NCBI GenBank assembly: GCA_016711925.1
Contig: JADJSA010000017.1
Location: 186,001-250,000, forward strand
Source: Candidatus Methylophosphatis haderslevensis
GTDB lineage: Bacteria > Pseudomonadota > Gammaproteobacteria > Burkholderiales > Rhodocyclaceae
DNA length: 64,000 nucleotides
Direction: 5' to 3'
The notes beneath the pieces were generated by a model, which did not search any database, had not been told where the DNA came from, and worked only from the letters and a program-made list of their open reading frames with translations. The stretch's first letter is position 1, and each line of letters starts with the position of its first letter. Shown here piece after piece: positions 1 to 9,315 of this stretch. Made by a program: the position numbers and the translations under genes.

Positions 1-396
1 TACGTACCGGCGCGCAACACTGTCATGCTGTCGCTGGCGCTGGCCTGGGCCGAGGTGCTCGGCGCACGCGACATCTTCATCGGTGTCAATGCGGTCGATT
101 ACTCCGGCTACCCGGACTGCCGGCCCGAATACATCAAGGCGTTCGAGACGATGGCCAACCTGGCGACCAAGGCGGCCGTCGAGGGCGCGCGGATGCACAT
201 CCACGCGCCGCTGATCGATCTGAGCAAGGCGCAGATCATCCGCAGCGGCCTTGCGCTGGGCGTCGACTATTCGCTCACGGTCTCGTGCTATCAGGCCGAC
301 GCCGCCGGCCGCGCCTGCGGACTGTGCGACGCTTGCCGCTTGCGCCGCGCCGGCTTTGCCGACGCCGGCCTCGCCGACCCGACCCGCTACGTCTGA
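1..396 (+). CDS. queC: 7-cyano-7-deazaguanine synthase, C-terminal part (5' end outside window)
   Basis: QueC converts 7-carboxy-7-deazaguanine to preQ0 with ATP and ammonia, in the cytoplasmic queuosine pathway. The frame is open from base 1 (YVPARNTVML...), so only the C-terminal ~131 residues are present. The family's C-terminal Cys cluster is visible: SCYQ followed by CGLCDACRLRR, which binds zinc. The segment GVNAVDYSGYPDCRPEY is also typical of QueC. The stop is TGA at 394-396. A tRNA-Lys gene lies ~150 bp downstream, an arrangement often seen after queC in beta- and gammaproteobacteria. Identification is secure; the start cannot be seen. Confidence 0.95.
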   Translation, partial: YVPARNTVMLSLALAWAEVLGARDIFIGVNAVDYSGYPDCRPEYIKAFETMANLATKAAVEGARMHIHAPLIDLSKAQIIRSGLALGVDYSLTVSCYQADAAGRACGLCDACRLRRAGFADAGLADPTRYV

Positions 397-477
397 AGCC
401 ACCGCGCAGCCCGCCTTCATCGCCCGGCCGGCTTTCGCGCTCGAGCTGCAACTTCGGCTGATGATGCGAGATCGAAA

Positions 478-506
478 TTGACACGGGCGCGGCCGCTAAC
501 TATACT
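478..506 (+). promoter_or_regulatory. Sigma-70-type promoter for the tRNA-Lys pair
   Basis: TTGACA at 478-483 and TATACT at 501-506 are separated by exactly 17 bp, close to an ideal housekeeping promoter. It ends 36 bp before the first tRNA gene. A GC-rich stretch between the -10 box and the tRNA could act as a stringent discriminator, but that is inference. Confidence 0.8.
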
Positions 507-542
507 TCGCCCTCTTTTTTGCGGGACGCGGCCTCACCCTGC

Positions 543-618
543 GGGTCGTTAGCTCAGTTGGTAGAGCAGCGGACTTTTAATCCGTTGGTCGCGTGTTCGA
601 GTCACGCACGACCCACCA
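543..618 (+). tRNA. tRNA-Lys (anticodon TTT)
   Basis: A 76-nt cloverleaf. Acceptor GGGTCGT (543-549) pairs with ACGACCC (608-614), followed by discriminator A and an encoded CCA. The D arm is GCTCAGTTGGTAGAGC. The anticodon loop CTTTTAA gives TTT, and the T loop TTCGAGT is present. It is transcribed from the promoter just upstream, probably together with the next tRNA gene. Confidence 0.97.
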
Positions 619-660
619 GAGTCCGCCCCCGGCAGCGTGCCGCGTGCAGAACCGAACAAT

Positions 661-736
661 GGGTTGTTAGCTCAGTTGGTAGAGCAGCGGACTCTTAATC
701 CGTAGGTCGAGTGTTCGAGCCACTCACAACCCACCA
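661..736 (+). tRNA. tRNA-Lys (anticodon CTT)
   Basis: A 76-nt cloverleaf. Acceptor GGGTTGT (661-667) pairs with ACAACCC (726-732), followed by A and an encoded CCA. The anticodon loop CTCTTAA gives CTT. It is very similar to the tRNA-Lys(TTT) 42 nt upstream, so the pair looks like a tandem duplication with divergence at the wobble base. No separate promoter is evident; a rho-independent terminator follows at once. Confidence 0.97.
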
Positions 737-742
737 AAAACG

Positions 743-779
743 ACGCCGAATCAACTGGTTACGTTGATTCGGCGTTTTC
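743..779 (+). terminator. Rho-independent terminator after the tRNA-Lys pair
   Basis: A perfect 13-bp stem, ACGCCGAATCAAC (743-755) with its complement at 763-775, closes a 7-nt loop and is followed by TTTT. It ends the queC/tRNA transcription unit. Confidence 0.9.
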
Positions 780-988
780 ATTTGTCATTTTTCAGCGTTG
801 CACACTCATTACACACTTCCGAGCCGACGAATGCGGAAATCCTGACATATCAGGTCATTAGGTGTGACATTCTTGGATTGTTTTTCCGGAATCGATCGTG
901 ATTCAATCGCAAAATCGCAAGCATCTGAGGAGTGGACGTGTCGCAGCGCGCACAGCATCGATATCGCGACGGTGACGTTGTACTCTAT
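780..988. other. Intergenic region between tRNA terminator and IS21
   Basis: No convincing gene is seen. This stretch should contain the 5' part of the interrupted mod gene if IS21 had inserted simply, but none of its six frames resembles a DNA methyltransferase. That suggests sequence next to the element was deleted. Confidence 0.5.
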
Positions 989-1054
989 TGTTGACGCGCG
1001 AGCGAAAGTACCCAGTTTTGTAAGGTGGTGCGCGTTGAAAATTACCCAGGGTGA
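989..1054 (+). repeat. IS21 left end with two terminal repeat copies
   Basis: The outer copy (989-1020) holds GACGCGCG then TACCCAG. The inner copy (1029-1054) holds TGCGCGTTGAAAATTACCCA followed by GGGTGA. The inner copy is nearly the exact reverse complement of 3567-3590 at the other end. These are predicted transposase binding sites. Confidence 0.8.
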
Positions 1055-1094
1055 TTTACCTTCGCTGCTCATTTGTTGAGCAGGGATAAAGGAG

Positions 1095-2598
1095 ATGATC
1101 ACCATGAAGCAATTGGGAAGAGTTCGACGCTTGTATTACCGTGATGGTCTGTCGTTATCGGAGATAGAGAGACGTACGGGCCTCACGCGCAAGACTGTGA
1201 GGGGCTGGCTGAAGGCGGCGGAAGGGACGGAACCGGTGTATCGACGGCGCCCCGCCGAGGACACCAAGATTGCGCCCTTCGCGGAGCATCTGACCAAAGC
1301 CCTGGAGATTGATGGGCGCCGCCCCAAGCGCGACCGGCGCACCGCGCTGAAACTGTTTCGCGAGATTCAGACTGCCGGCTTTGACGGCGACTACTGCCGG
1401 GTCACCGAGTTTGTTCGGCGCTGGCGCGAGGCCGGTGGGCAGGCGCTGGCCAAAGCCTATGTTCCGCTGAGATTCGAACTGGGCGAAGCGTTTCAGTTCG
1501 ACTGGAGCGAAGAACGGCTGGTAATCGGCGGCGTCTGGCGCAAGATTCTGGCCTCTCACCTGAAACTCTGTGCCAGCCGGGCTTTCGTCGTACAGGCGTA
1601 CCCGACGCAGAGCCATGAGATGCTGTTCGATGCGCATACGCGGGCCTTCACCACGCTGGGCGGCATACCGCGTCGTGGCATCTACGACAACATGAAGACC
1701 GCCGTCGACAAGGTCAAGAAGGGCAAGGGGCGAATCGTCAATACGCGCTTTGCCGCCATGGCCTCGCACTACCTGTTCGATGCCGACTTCTGCAATGTTG
1801 CCAGCGGATGGGAGAAAGGCGTCGTCGAGAAGAACGTGCAGGACAGCCGGCGGCGTATTTGGCAGGAGGCTGCTCAGGAACGATTTGGCTGCTTTGCCGA
1901 ACTCAATGTCTGGCTGCTGGCGCGCTGTCGGGCACTGTGGCAGGAACTGCGCCACACGGAGTACGAGAACCTGAGCATTGCCGAAATGCTCGAACACGAA
2001 CAGCCCAGTCTGATGCCGATGGTCACGCCCTTCGACGGTTACGTGGAAACCTTGGGCAAGGTCCAGCACATGCTTGGTCATCGAGGATCGCAATCGTTAC
2101 TCGGCACCGTGCGAACTGGTCGGGCAGATGGTCAGCATTCGGATCTACCCGGAGCGCATCGAACTGGTTGCCCACGATGCCGTGGTGGCCAGCCATGTGC
2201 GTTGCTTCGAGCGCAACCAGATCCGCTACGACTGGCAGCACTACATCCCGCTGATCGAGAGGAAACCTGGAGCACTTCGAAATGGCGCGCCGTTTGCCGA
2301 CATGCCCGAGCCACTGCTGCGCCTGCGCGGCTTGTTGCTCAAGCGCGAAGGCGGCGACCGCGTCATGGCGAAGGTGCTGGCCGCGGTACCCAAGTCCGGG
2401 CTTGAGGCCGTGCTGGTCGCCGTGGAACTGGTGCTGGAGTCGGGAAACCCGAGTGCCGAGCATGTCGAGAATGTGCTCAATCGGCTCAAGGCGGCAGCCC
2501 CGCCCGAGTGCGTGGAGACCAGTCTGGAGGTTGCCGAGGCGCCCATTGCCGATACCGGGCGCTATGACCGCCTGCGCGGGGAGATGAGCCATGCGTGA
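1095..2598 (+). pseudogene. istA: IS21-family transposase IstA, one frameshift
   Basis: IstA cuts and joins the ends of the IS21 element. The N terminus has a helix-turn-helix (LSLSEIERRTGLTRKTVRGW), followed by an rve-type DDE core: FQFDWSEERLVI (first Asp), IYDNMKTAV (second Asp) and WEKGVVEKNVQDSRR (Glu). The first frame runs from ATG 1095. Near 2070-2074 the family sequence continues one base out of phase as VIEDRNRYSAPCELV and runs to the stop at 2598. Repaired length is ~500 aa, normal for IstA. The end overlaps istB by 8 bp, as expected for this operon. A start at 1104 (MKQLGRV) is equally likely. Confidence 0.9.
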
Positions 2599-3394
2599 TG
2601 TCGCTGCGCAACTCAAGGCATTGCGCCTGTATGGGATGGCCGGCGCATGGGAGGAACTCGTTGCTCAGGGCAACTCGGCAGGGCTTCAGTCCGCCCGTTG
2701 GCTAATCGAGCATCTACTGGACACCGAGCACGCGGATCGGGCCATACGCTCGATCAGTTACCAGTTGCACACCGCCAAGTTTCCGGTGCATCGCGATCTC
2801 GCCGGATTCGAATTCGAGCAGTCGAAGGTGGATCGTGGCCTGATCACGGAGCTGTCCGGCTCTCCTTCGCGGAGGCAGCCCACAACGTCGTGTTCATCGG
2901 TGGGACCGGAACGGGCAAGACGCATCTGGCCACAGCGCTTGGCATCTCCGGCATCACCGGCCACGGCAAGCGGGTGCGCTTCTACTCGACGGTCGATCTG
3001 GTGAACCTACTGGAGCAAGAAAAGGCGGCCGGCAAGGCCGGGAAACTGGCCTTTGCCCTGTTGCGCATGGACCTGGTGATTCTGGACGAACTGGGCTATC
3101 TGCCCTTCAGTCAGGCCGGCGGCGCCTTTGCTGTTCCACCTGCTGTCCAAGCTCTATGAGCACACCAGCGTGATGATCACGACGAACCTGACCTTCGGCG
3201 AGTGGGCCAGCGTGTTTGGCGACGCAAAGATGACGACGGCGCTGCTGGACCGCCTGACGCATCACTGTCATATCGTGGAGACAGGCAATGAGTCCTACCG
3301 GTTTCGCCATAGCAGCGCGACGGCAAAGTCGCGCATCAAGGCCAGAGAGCAGAGCAAGCGCCCCAGACCAACCACCGAGGAGACGCCCATTTGA
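2591..3394 (+). pseudogene. istB: IS21-family helper ATPase IstB, two frameshifts
   Basis: IstB is the AAA+ helper ATPase that remodels target DNA for IstA. The N-terminal part (MRDVAAQLKALRLYGMAGAW) is in one frame. Near 2858 the sequence moves to another frame, which carries Walker A (GGTGTGKTHLA) and Walker B (LVILDELGYLP). Near 3118-3130 it returns to the first frame for the C-terminal part (LLSKLYEHTSVMITTNLTF, the sensor region). Repaired length is ~267 aa, standard for IstB. Two compensating shifts within 270 bp of a conserved gene suggest either decay or local sequence errors. Confidence 0.9.
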
Positions 3395-3566
3395 GTCGCG
3401 GCCGCGCGGGGAAATCCGCTCCGGGCTACGCCCTACGCGGCTTCCCCCGCGCAACCGAGGACCTTCTGATTACGTCACAAGAAGACAACCGCAATGATTG
3501 AGGTGCCCCACACCTTGTGAATACGCTAAACTTATCCACAGATCGCCCTATGATGGGCAGCTAAAG

Positions 3567-3620
3567 CCCCTGGGTAAAATTCAACGCGCACCCCTGGGTA
3601 TTATTAAACGCGCGCCGACA
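3567..3620 (-). repeat. IS21 right end with two terminal repeat copies
   Basis: Two copies of CCCCTGGGTA followed by A/T-rich bases and ACGCGC lie at 3567-3590 and 3591-3620. They are inverted relative to the left end. The outermost base pairs with the start of the left repeat at 989. Confidence 0.8.
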
Positions 3621-3621
3621 C

Positions 3622-5211
3622 TACGAGGACTACCCTGTCGCCGAAATCGACAATGTCTGGAACGATACCGCAGTGAGCGGTTTCGGCAGAAAGAAGCAAT
3701 ATGTTGTCGAGACAAGCGAAAAAGTCATCGAGCGCTGCCTCCTCATGACCACCGACCCCGGCGACCTCGTGCTCGACCCGACCTGCGGTTCGGGCACCAC
3801 CGCCTTCGTCGCCGAGAAATGGGGCCGCCGCTGGATCACCTGCGACACCTCGCGCGTCGCGGTGACGCTGGCCAAGCAGCGGCTGATGACGGCGAGCTAC
3901 GACTACTACGAACTGCGCTATCCGCACGAGGGGCTGCGCGGCGGCTTCATCTACAAGACCGTGCCGCATGTGACGCTGAAGTCGATCGCCAACAATCCGG
4001 AGATCGACGAGATTCACGCGCGCATGCAGCCGGCGATCGTTGCGGCGCTGGGGAATTTGAACGAGGCACTACCGGCATCCGTTCGTGCCGAGCTTGTCGA
4101 AGCACGAGTGAAGCACCCTTCGACAGGCTCAGGGCGAACGGACGAATTACGGGAATGGGAAGTGCCGTTCGAATTTCCCGAAAGTTGGCCGGACTCTGCG
4201 CGCAAGGCCTTCGACACTTTTCACGACGCACGCCAGGCGATGCAGCGGCAGATGGATGCCTCGATCGCCGCGCATGCCGAATCGGAAACGCTCTACGACC
4301 AGCCGGAGAAGTCGAAGACCAAGCTGCGCATCACCGGGCCGTTCACGGTCGAGGCGGTGCCCTTCGCCACCGTGCTGGCGCTCGACGAAGCCCTGCAACC
4401 GCAGGAGGCGGATGTCGCGATCGCGCGCTCGGGCGAATCGGCCCGCCAGCATTCCTGGCGCGACGAACTGCTGAAAACCGGCATCCGCGGCAAGGGTGGT
4501 CAGATGCTCAGGTTCGCCTCGCTGGAAACCCTGCCGGGCACCGCCTGCCTGCAGGCGAGCGGCCATCTCGATTCGGGCGAGCGCGTGGTGGTGAGCTTCG
4601 GCCCCGAGCATGCGGCGCTCGAGCAGCGGCAGGTGGAGCATGCGCTGCGCGAGGCGGGCGAGTTGTTCCCGCTGCCGAAGATGATCGTCTTCTGCGCCTT
4701 CGCCTTCGACCCCGAGGCGGCGAAGGACATCGACAGCCTCAAGGGCATCACCGCGCTCAAGGCGCAGATGAACACCGACCTGCTGACCGAAGACCTGAAG
4801 AAGGCGCGCGCGAGCAACCAGAGCTTCTGGCTGATGGGCCAGCCCGATGTCGACGTCCGCAAGCGCAAGGACGGGCTCTACGAGGTGGAGGTCAACGGCT
4901 TCGACTACTTCGACACCGTGAAGGGCGAGCTGGTCTCGGGCGGCAAGGGCAAGATCGCCATGTGGCTGCTCGACCCGGATTACGACGACCGCTCGCTGTT
5001 CCCGCGCCAGGTGTTCTTTCCGATGGCGGGCAAGGACGAGGGCTGGCAGAAGCTCAAGCGCGACATCCGCGCCGAACTCGACGAGAGCCAGCTCGAGCAG
5101 TTCCAAGGCACCGTCTCGCTGCCCTTCGATGCCGGCGACAACCGCAAGATCGCGGTGAAGATCGTCGATGACCGCGGGATCGAGTCGCTGAAGGTGATCG
5201 GGCTCGGGTGA
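3622..5211 (+). pseudogene. mod: Type III restriction-modification DNA methyltransferase (Mod), 5'-truncated by IS21
   Basis: Mod methylates adenine in an asymmetric recognition site and provides specificity to the type III enzyme. The open frame begins directly at the IS21 end (YEDYPVAEIDNVWNDT) and has no native start. It holds the AdoMet-binding motif in circularly permuted order, DPTCGSGTTAFVAEKWGRRW, and the C-terminal specificity region. The N-terminal part, which should contain DPPY, is missing, so methylation activity is unlikely. An in-frame REP-like palindrome (4079-4141) encodes a foreign-looking peptide. TGA overlaps the ATG of the downstream Fic gene (TGATG), which indicates one operon: mod, fic, res. 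Confidence 0.85.
4079..4141. repeat. REP-like palindromic element inserted in frame in mod
   Basis: Two 24-nt arms (4079-4102 and 4118-4141) are imperfect inverted repeats flanking a 15-nt spacer. The right arm reads CTTCGACAGGCTCAGGGCGA then ACGG. Elements of this sequence class are common as intergenic palindromes in several proteobacteria. Here the copy lies inside the coding frame and is translated as SVRAELVEARVKHPSTGSGR. Confidence 0.8.
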
Positions 5212-6290
5212 TGACATTCGATCGCAACAAACCGTTCAACGATCTGCCGTTGCTGCCGCCGGCGGTCGAACTGGAGACGAAGGCGGTGCTCAAGCAGGCG
5301 ATCGCGGCCAATCGCCGGCTCGCCGACTTGAAGGGGCTGGTCGGGCAGATTCCCAACCCGGGCTTGCTGATCCAGGGGATCGTGCTGCAGGAAGCGCGGC
5401 TGTCTTCGGAGATCGAAAACGTCGTCACGACCAACGACGAACTGTTCCGCGCAGCGGCCGATCTCGTCGACAAGGCCGATCCGGCCACCAAGGAGGTGTT
5501 GCGCTATCGCGAAGCGCTGTGGGCGGGATTCGATGCAATCCGGGAACGGCCGTTGTCGACCAATCTTTTCGTCGACATCGTGCGCATCATCAAGCGGGTG
5601 GATATCGATGTGCGCAAGGTGCCGGGCACGGCGCTGAAGAATCCGCTGGGGGAAGTGATCTACACGCCACCCGAAGGCGAGACGGCGATTCGCGACAAGC
5701 TGGCGAACCTCGAACAGTTCATCCACGCCGAGGACGGACTCGACCCGCTGGTGCGGCTGGCGGTGGCGCACTACCAGTTCGAGGCGATCCACCCGTTTCC
5801 GGACGGCAACGGGCGGACGGGGCGCATCATCAATATCCTGCTGCTGGTCGAGCAGGGTCTGCTGAATATCCCCGTACTGTTCCTGTCGGACTACATCCTG
5901 CGCCACCGGGCCGACTATTACGCGGGCCTGCGCGGCGTGACCGAGCACGGCGCGTGGGAAGACTGGGTGCTGTTCATGCTGCGCGCGGTCGAAGAGACAG
6001 CGGCGAATACCCACGATCGGGTTACCCGCATGCTCGATCTCATGGAACAGGTGCGCGCCGAGGTGCAGGCAAAGGCGCCAAGGATTTACAGCAAGGATCT
6101 GGTCGAGGTGGTGTTCCGCCATCCGTATTCGAAGATTCGCTTCGTCGAGGAGGCGGGCATTGCCAAGCGGCACACGGCTTCGGACTACCTCCGAACCCTG
6201 GCGGAATTGGGCGTTCTCCGGCCGCTCAAGGTAGGGCGGGAGGTCTATTACATCAACGACCGGCTGCTTCAGGTGCTGATTGGTGAATGA
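5211..6290 (+). CDS. Fic-domain protein with C-terminal winged helix
   Basis: Fic enzymes transfer AMP or related groups to proteins. Residues ~194-205 read HPFPDGNGRTGR, the full active-site motif. Residues 65-70 (SSEIEN) match the class II inhibitory helix [S/T]xxxE[G/N], so the enzyme is likely self-inhibited. The C-terminal ~70 residues look like a winged-helix DNA-binding domain (VFRHPYSKIRFVEEAGIAKR). ATG 5211 overlaps the mod stop. A type III res gene follows, so Fic sits between mod and res. Adenylylation of Res or Mod, or transcriptional control through the wing and the inverted repeat just downstream, are both inferences. The gene shows no frameshift, unlike its neighbours. Confidence 0.9.
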   Translation: MTFDRNKPFNDLPLLPPAVELETKAVLKQAIAANRRLADLKGLVGQIPNPGLLIQGIVLQEARLSSEIENVVTTNDELFRAAADLVDKADPATKEVLRYREALWAGFDAIRERPLSTNLFVDIVRIIKRVDIDVRKVPGTALKNPLGEVIYTPPEGETAIRDKLANLEQFIHAEDGLDPLVRLAVAHYQFEAIHPFPDGNGRTGRIINILLLVEQGLLNIPVLFLSDYILRHRADYYAGLRGVTEHGAWEDWVLFMLRAVEETAANTHDRVTRMLDLMEQVRAEVQAKAPRIYSKDLVEVVFRHPYSKIRFVEEAGIAKRHTASDYLRTLAELGVLRPLKVGREVYYINDRLLQVLIGE

Positions 6291-6297
6291 GGTCGCG

Positions 6298-6347
6298 ATT
6301 TCGCCATATACCGAACATATGGCGAAATTATGCCGCAATTTCGCCAT
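6298..6347 (+). promoter_or_regulatory. Inverted and direct repeats between fic and res (candidate operator)
   Basis: ATTTCGCCATAT (6298-6309) and its exact complement (6317-6328) form a 12-bp inverted repeat with a 7-nt spacer. A third half-site, ATTTCGCCAT, lies at 6338-6347. The region is A/T-rich compared with its surroundings and lies 45-94 bp upstream of the res start. It is a plausible binding site for the winged helix of the neighbouring Fic protein; that partner is inferred. Confidence 0.6.
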
Positions 6348-6391
6348 GTATGAACGATGTGTCGATTGCTTAGCCATATCCCGACAGCGCC

Positions 6392-9185
6392 ATGACAGTC
6401 GTTAAGTCTCTGATTATAAATTCTCCCTACTCGACCCCCACTCGTCACTGGGAGCAGGCCCGGGACGGCACCTTGTCCCTGATCGAGCGGCGTCGCCCAG
6501 CCGGGTACGAGATATTCGACATCCGCAACAACACCCGGCGCACCGAACCGCTGGCGCTGGTCAACGCGATCCGCCAGCGTGTCGATGCCTGGCGCGCGGC
6601 CGACTATCCGGGCATCACCAGCGTGACGCGCGGCCTGATCGAACACTGGCACGACCGATCGACGCGGCAGTTGCCCCTCTACTTCTGCCAGATCGAGGCG
6701 ATCGAGACGCTGATCTGGTGGGTCGAGGCAACCGACGAGTTTCGCCAGGGCGTATTCATTCAGAGCGACGGCGGGCCGTGGGAGCGGCTGTGCAACAAGA
6801 TGGCCACCGGCACCGGTAAGACCACGCTGATGGCGATGATCATCGCCTGGCAGGTGCTCAACGCGCTGACCTACCCGAAGCGCGGCAAGGCGTTCTCGCG
6901 CTCGATCTTCGTCGTAGCGCCTGGGCTGACGGTGAAGGAGCGCCTGCGTGTGCTTTACCCGGGCGAGCCGGACAACGCGTACGACGCCTTCAACGTGTGC
7001 CCTTCGGATGCGCTGCGGCAGAAGCTCAACCAGATGGACATCCTGATCGAGAACTGGCACACCCTGATGCCGCTCAAGGAGCAGGACCGATCGGTGGTGA
7101 AGAAAGGCAAGGAGAGCGACGAAGCCTTCACCCGCCGCGTGCTGGGCAAGCTGGCCGGCTGCCGCGATCTGTTGATCATCAACGACGAAGCGCACCACGC
7201 CTACCGCAAGCCGGCCGACGTGAAGATCAGCAGGAAAGAGGCGGAACTGCTCGGCCTCGATCTCGACGAGGCGACGCGCTGGATCGAGGGGCTGGACCGC
7301 ATCCATGCGACGCGACGCATCCAGCGCTGTTTCGATTTGTCGGCCACACCGTTTGCGCCGACCGGGCGCGCCAACAGCGAGGCCGGGCTGTTCGACTGGA
7401 TCGTCTCGGACTTCGGCTTGAACGATGCGATCGAGGCCGGCCTGGTGAAGACGCCGCGCGTGGTGATCCGTGACGATGCGTTGCCCGACGCGAAGACCAT
7501 GCGCTCGAAGCTCTATCACATCTATCGCGAGGCCGAAGTCGCCGAGGACTTCAACCGCAAGGCCGAAGCGCACGAAGCACTGCCGAAGCTGGTGCAGGAC
7601 GCCTACACCTTGCTTGGCGCGGACTGGCGCGAAACCATGCAGCAATGGGCCGCAGTCGGGCATACCTCGCCGCCGGTGATGCTGACGGTCTGCAACCGCA
7701 CCGAGACGGCTGCCCGCGTCGAGCATTACTTTCGCAATGGAGACGCCCATTGGTCCGAATTGCACGCGCCGGAGCGCACGCTGCGCGTCGACTCGAAAGT
7801 TCTGGAAAAGGCGGAGATTGGCGAAAACGCCGGGAGCGACAAGAATTACGAAGCGGCGCTGCAGGCGATCGTCGAGGCAGCGAACATTCCGGCAATGCGC
7901 AAAGAGCGCCTGCGCGGACTCAAGAAGGAAGAGTTGCTGCGTGCGATCGTGGACAACGTCGGCAAGCGCGGCACGGCCGGGCAGGACTTGCAGAACGTCG
8001 TCTCGGTGGCGATGCTCTCCGAAGGCTGGGACGCCAAGAACGTGACCCATATCATGGGGCTGCGCGCCTTCACCAGCCAGTTGCTGTGCGAGCAGGTGAT
8101 CGGGCGCGGCCTGCGGCGGGTCGGCGACCGACGAGAACGGCCTGTTCCTGCCCGAGTATGTCAATGTGTTCGGCGTGCCGTTGTCGATCTTTCAGGATGT
8201 CGGAGAGGGTGGCGACGCACCGCCACCGCCGAAGCCGAGCACGCAGATCGAATCGCTGATCGAACGCGGCGCAATGGAGATGCGCTGGCCCAACGTATTG
8301 CGCGTCGACGCGGTGGTCAGACCGGTTCTGGGCGTGGATTGGCAGCGGGTCGAAATATTGACGCTCGACCCGGCGGCGACGCCGGTGAGTGCGGAGATCG
8401 CACCCGCGCTCGGCGGCGCCACCGACATGAGCAAGGTACACAAAATCGATTTGTCATTGCTACCGGAGGACTTTCGCCTGCAGCGGCTGGCGTTCAAGGC
8501 TGCGCGCAAGGCGTTCGAGGAACTGCAGGGCAAGTACGCCGGCAATCGCGAGTACCTGGTGGTCCAGTTGATTCGCCTGATCGAGCAATTCCTCGATTCC
8601 GACCGGCTTGCGATTCCGACGCAATTCCACAGTGAGCCGCTGCGCAAGCGCATCCTGATCGCGCTCAACATCGACATCGTGATCCAGCACCTGCTGCGCT
8701 TCGTGCGCGAGCAGAACACGGAGCGCATGGAGCCGGTGTTCGATGAGGAACAGCCGATCGGCTCGACGCGTAACATGCGCGCCTGGTACTCGACGAAGCC
8801 GTGCCAACCAACGCAGAGATCGCAGATCAGCCACATGGTGGCCGACAGTGCGTGGGAGCAGTACGCCGCCAACGCGCTGGAGGCGAACGACCTAGTGCGC
8901 GCCTATGCGAAGAACGACCACCTCGGCTTTCAGGTTTTCTACCTGTGGAACGGTGCACGGCGCCGCTTCGTGCCGGACTTTCTCGTCCGTTTGCAGAACG
9001 GCAAGACCCTGATCCTCGAAATCAAGGGCGAGGACACGCCGCAGAACAAGGCCAAACGGTCAGCGCTCGATGCCTGGGTCAGGGCGGTCAATTACAAGGG
9101 TGGGTTCGGAACCTGGTGCTGGGATGTGGCGTTCCGACCGGAACAAATCCACGACATTCTCGCGCAAACAGCGAGCACGCCTTGA
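6392..9185 (+). pseudogene. res: Type III restriction enzyme Res subunit, one frameshift
   Basis: Res is the ATP-dependent translocase/nuclease that cuts DNA after meeting another type III complex. From ATG 6392 the protein has Walker A (MATGTGKTTLMAM, residue ~137), DEAHH (residue ~265), the SAT motif (DLSATPFAPTG) and motif VI (VIGRGLRRV). Near 8128 the sequence shifts frame and continues as DENGLFLPEYVNVFGV to the stop at 9185. The C terminus has a PD-(D/E)XK-type nuclease signature, FVPDFLVRL followed by LILEIKGED. Repaired length is ~930 aa. The shift falls between motif VI and the nuclease, so as read the product cannot cut DNA. Confidence 0.9.
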
Positions 9186-9203
9186 TCGGACAAGGCCACA
9201 AGC

Positions 9204-9256
9204 CGCATGCAATGGCGATCTGCAGGCTTGCCACGCCACGAGCGCCTATCCATGCG
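9204..9256. repeat. Imperfect palindromic repeat (family A)
   Basis: Left arm CGCATGCAATGGCGATCTGC (from 9204) pairs imperfectly with the complement of GAGCGCCTATCCATGCG, which ends at 9256. The element closely resembles the palindrome at 22172-22224, including the shared GAGCGCCTATCCA(T/C)GCGCCTTT. It is intergenic, between res and mltA. Confidence 0.6.
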
Positions 9257-9273
9257 CCTTTCCGGGTTGGCAT

Positions 9274-9290
9274 GGCTGGGATGCCCAGCC
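9274..9290. terminator. Short hairpin between res and mltA (weak terminator candidate)
   Basis: GGCTGGG (9274-9280) and CCCAGCC (9284-9290) form a perfect 7-bp stem with a 3-nt loop between two convergent genes. There is no T-run on either side, so termination activity is uncertain. Confidence 0.35.
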
Positions 9291-9315
9291 GGTGCGGCTT
9301 GCAGGGCAGCGGCCT

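Larger units (their letters stand above)
989..3620 (+). mobile_element. IS21-family insertion sequence, 2632 bp
   Basis: The element carries istA and istB in the usual overlapping order. Its ends are inverted: left TGTTGACGCGCGAGC at 989, right end GCGCGCCGACA closing at 3620. Each end has a second internal copy of the terminal motif (left 1029-1054, right 3567-3590), the multiple-terminal-repeat organisation typical of IS21. Flanking bases (CTCTAT left, CTACGA right) do not form a clear target duplication. The element is fused to the middle of a mod gene whose 5' part is missing. Both transposase genes are frameshifted, so this copy is probably immobile unless the shifts are sequence errors. 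Confidence 0.9.

Noticed and set aside
809..1105. Short open frames between the tRNA terminator and istA
   Set aside because: They run across the IS21 left end, have no ribosome site and resemble no protein.
9186..9315. Possible small RNA or attachment site between res and mltA
   Set aside because: Only an imperfect palindrome and a short hairpin are present; no tRNA-like or promoter structure supports either idea.
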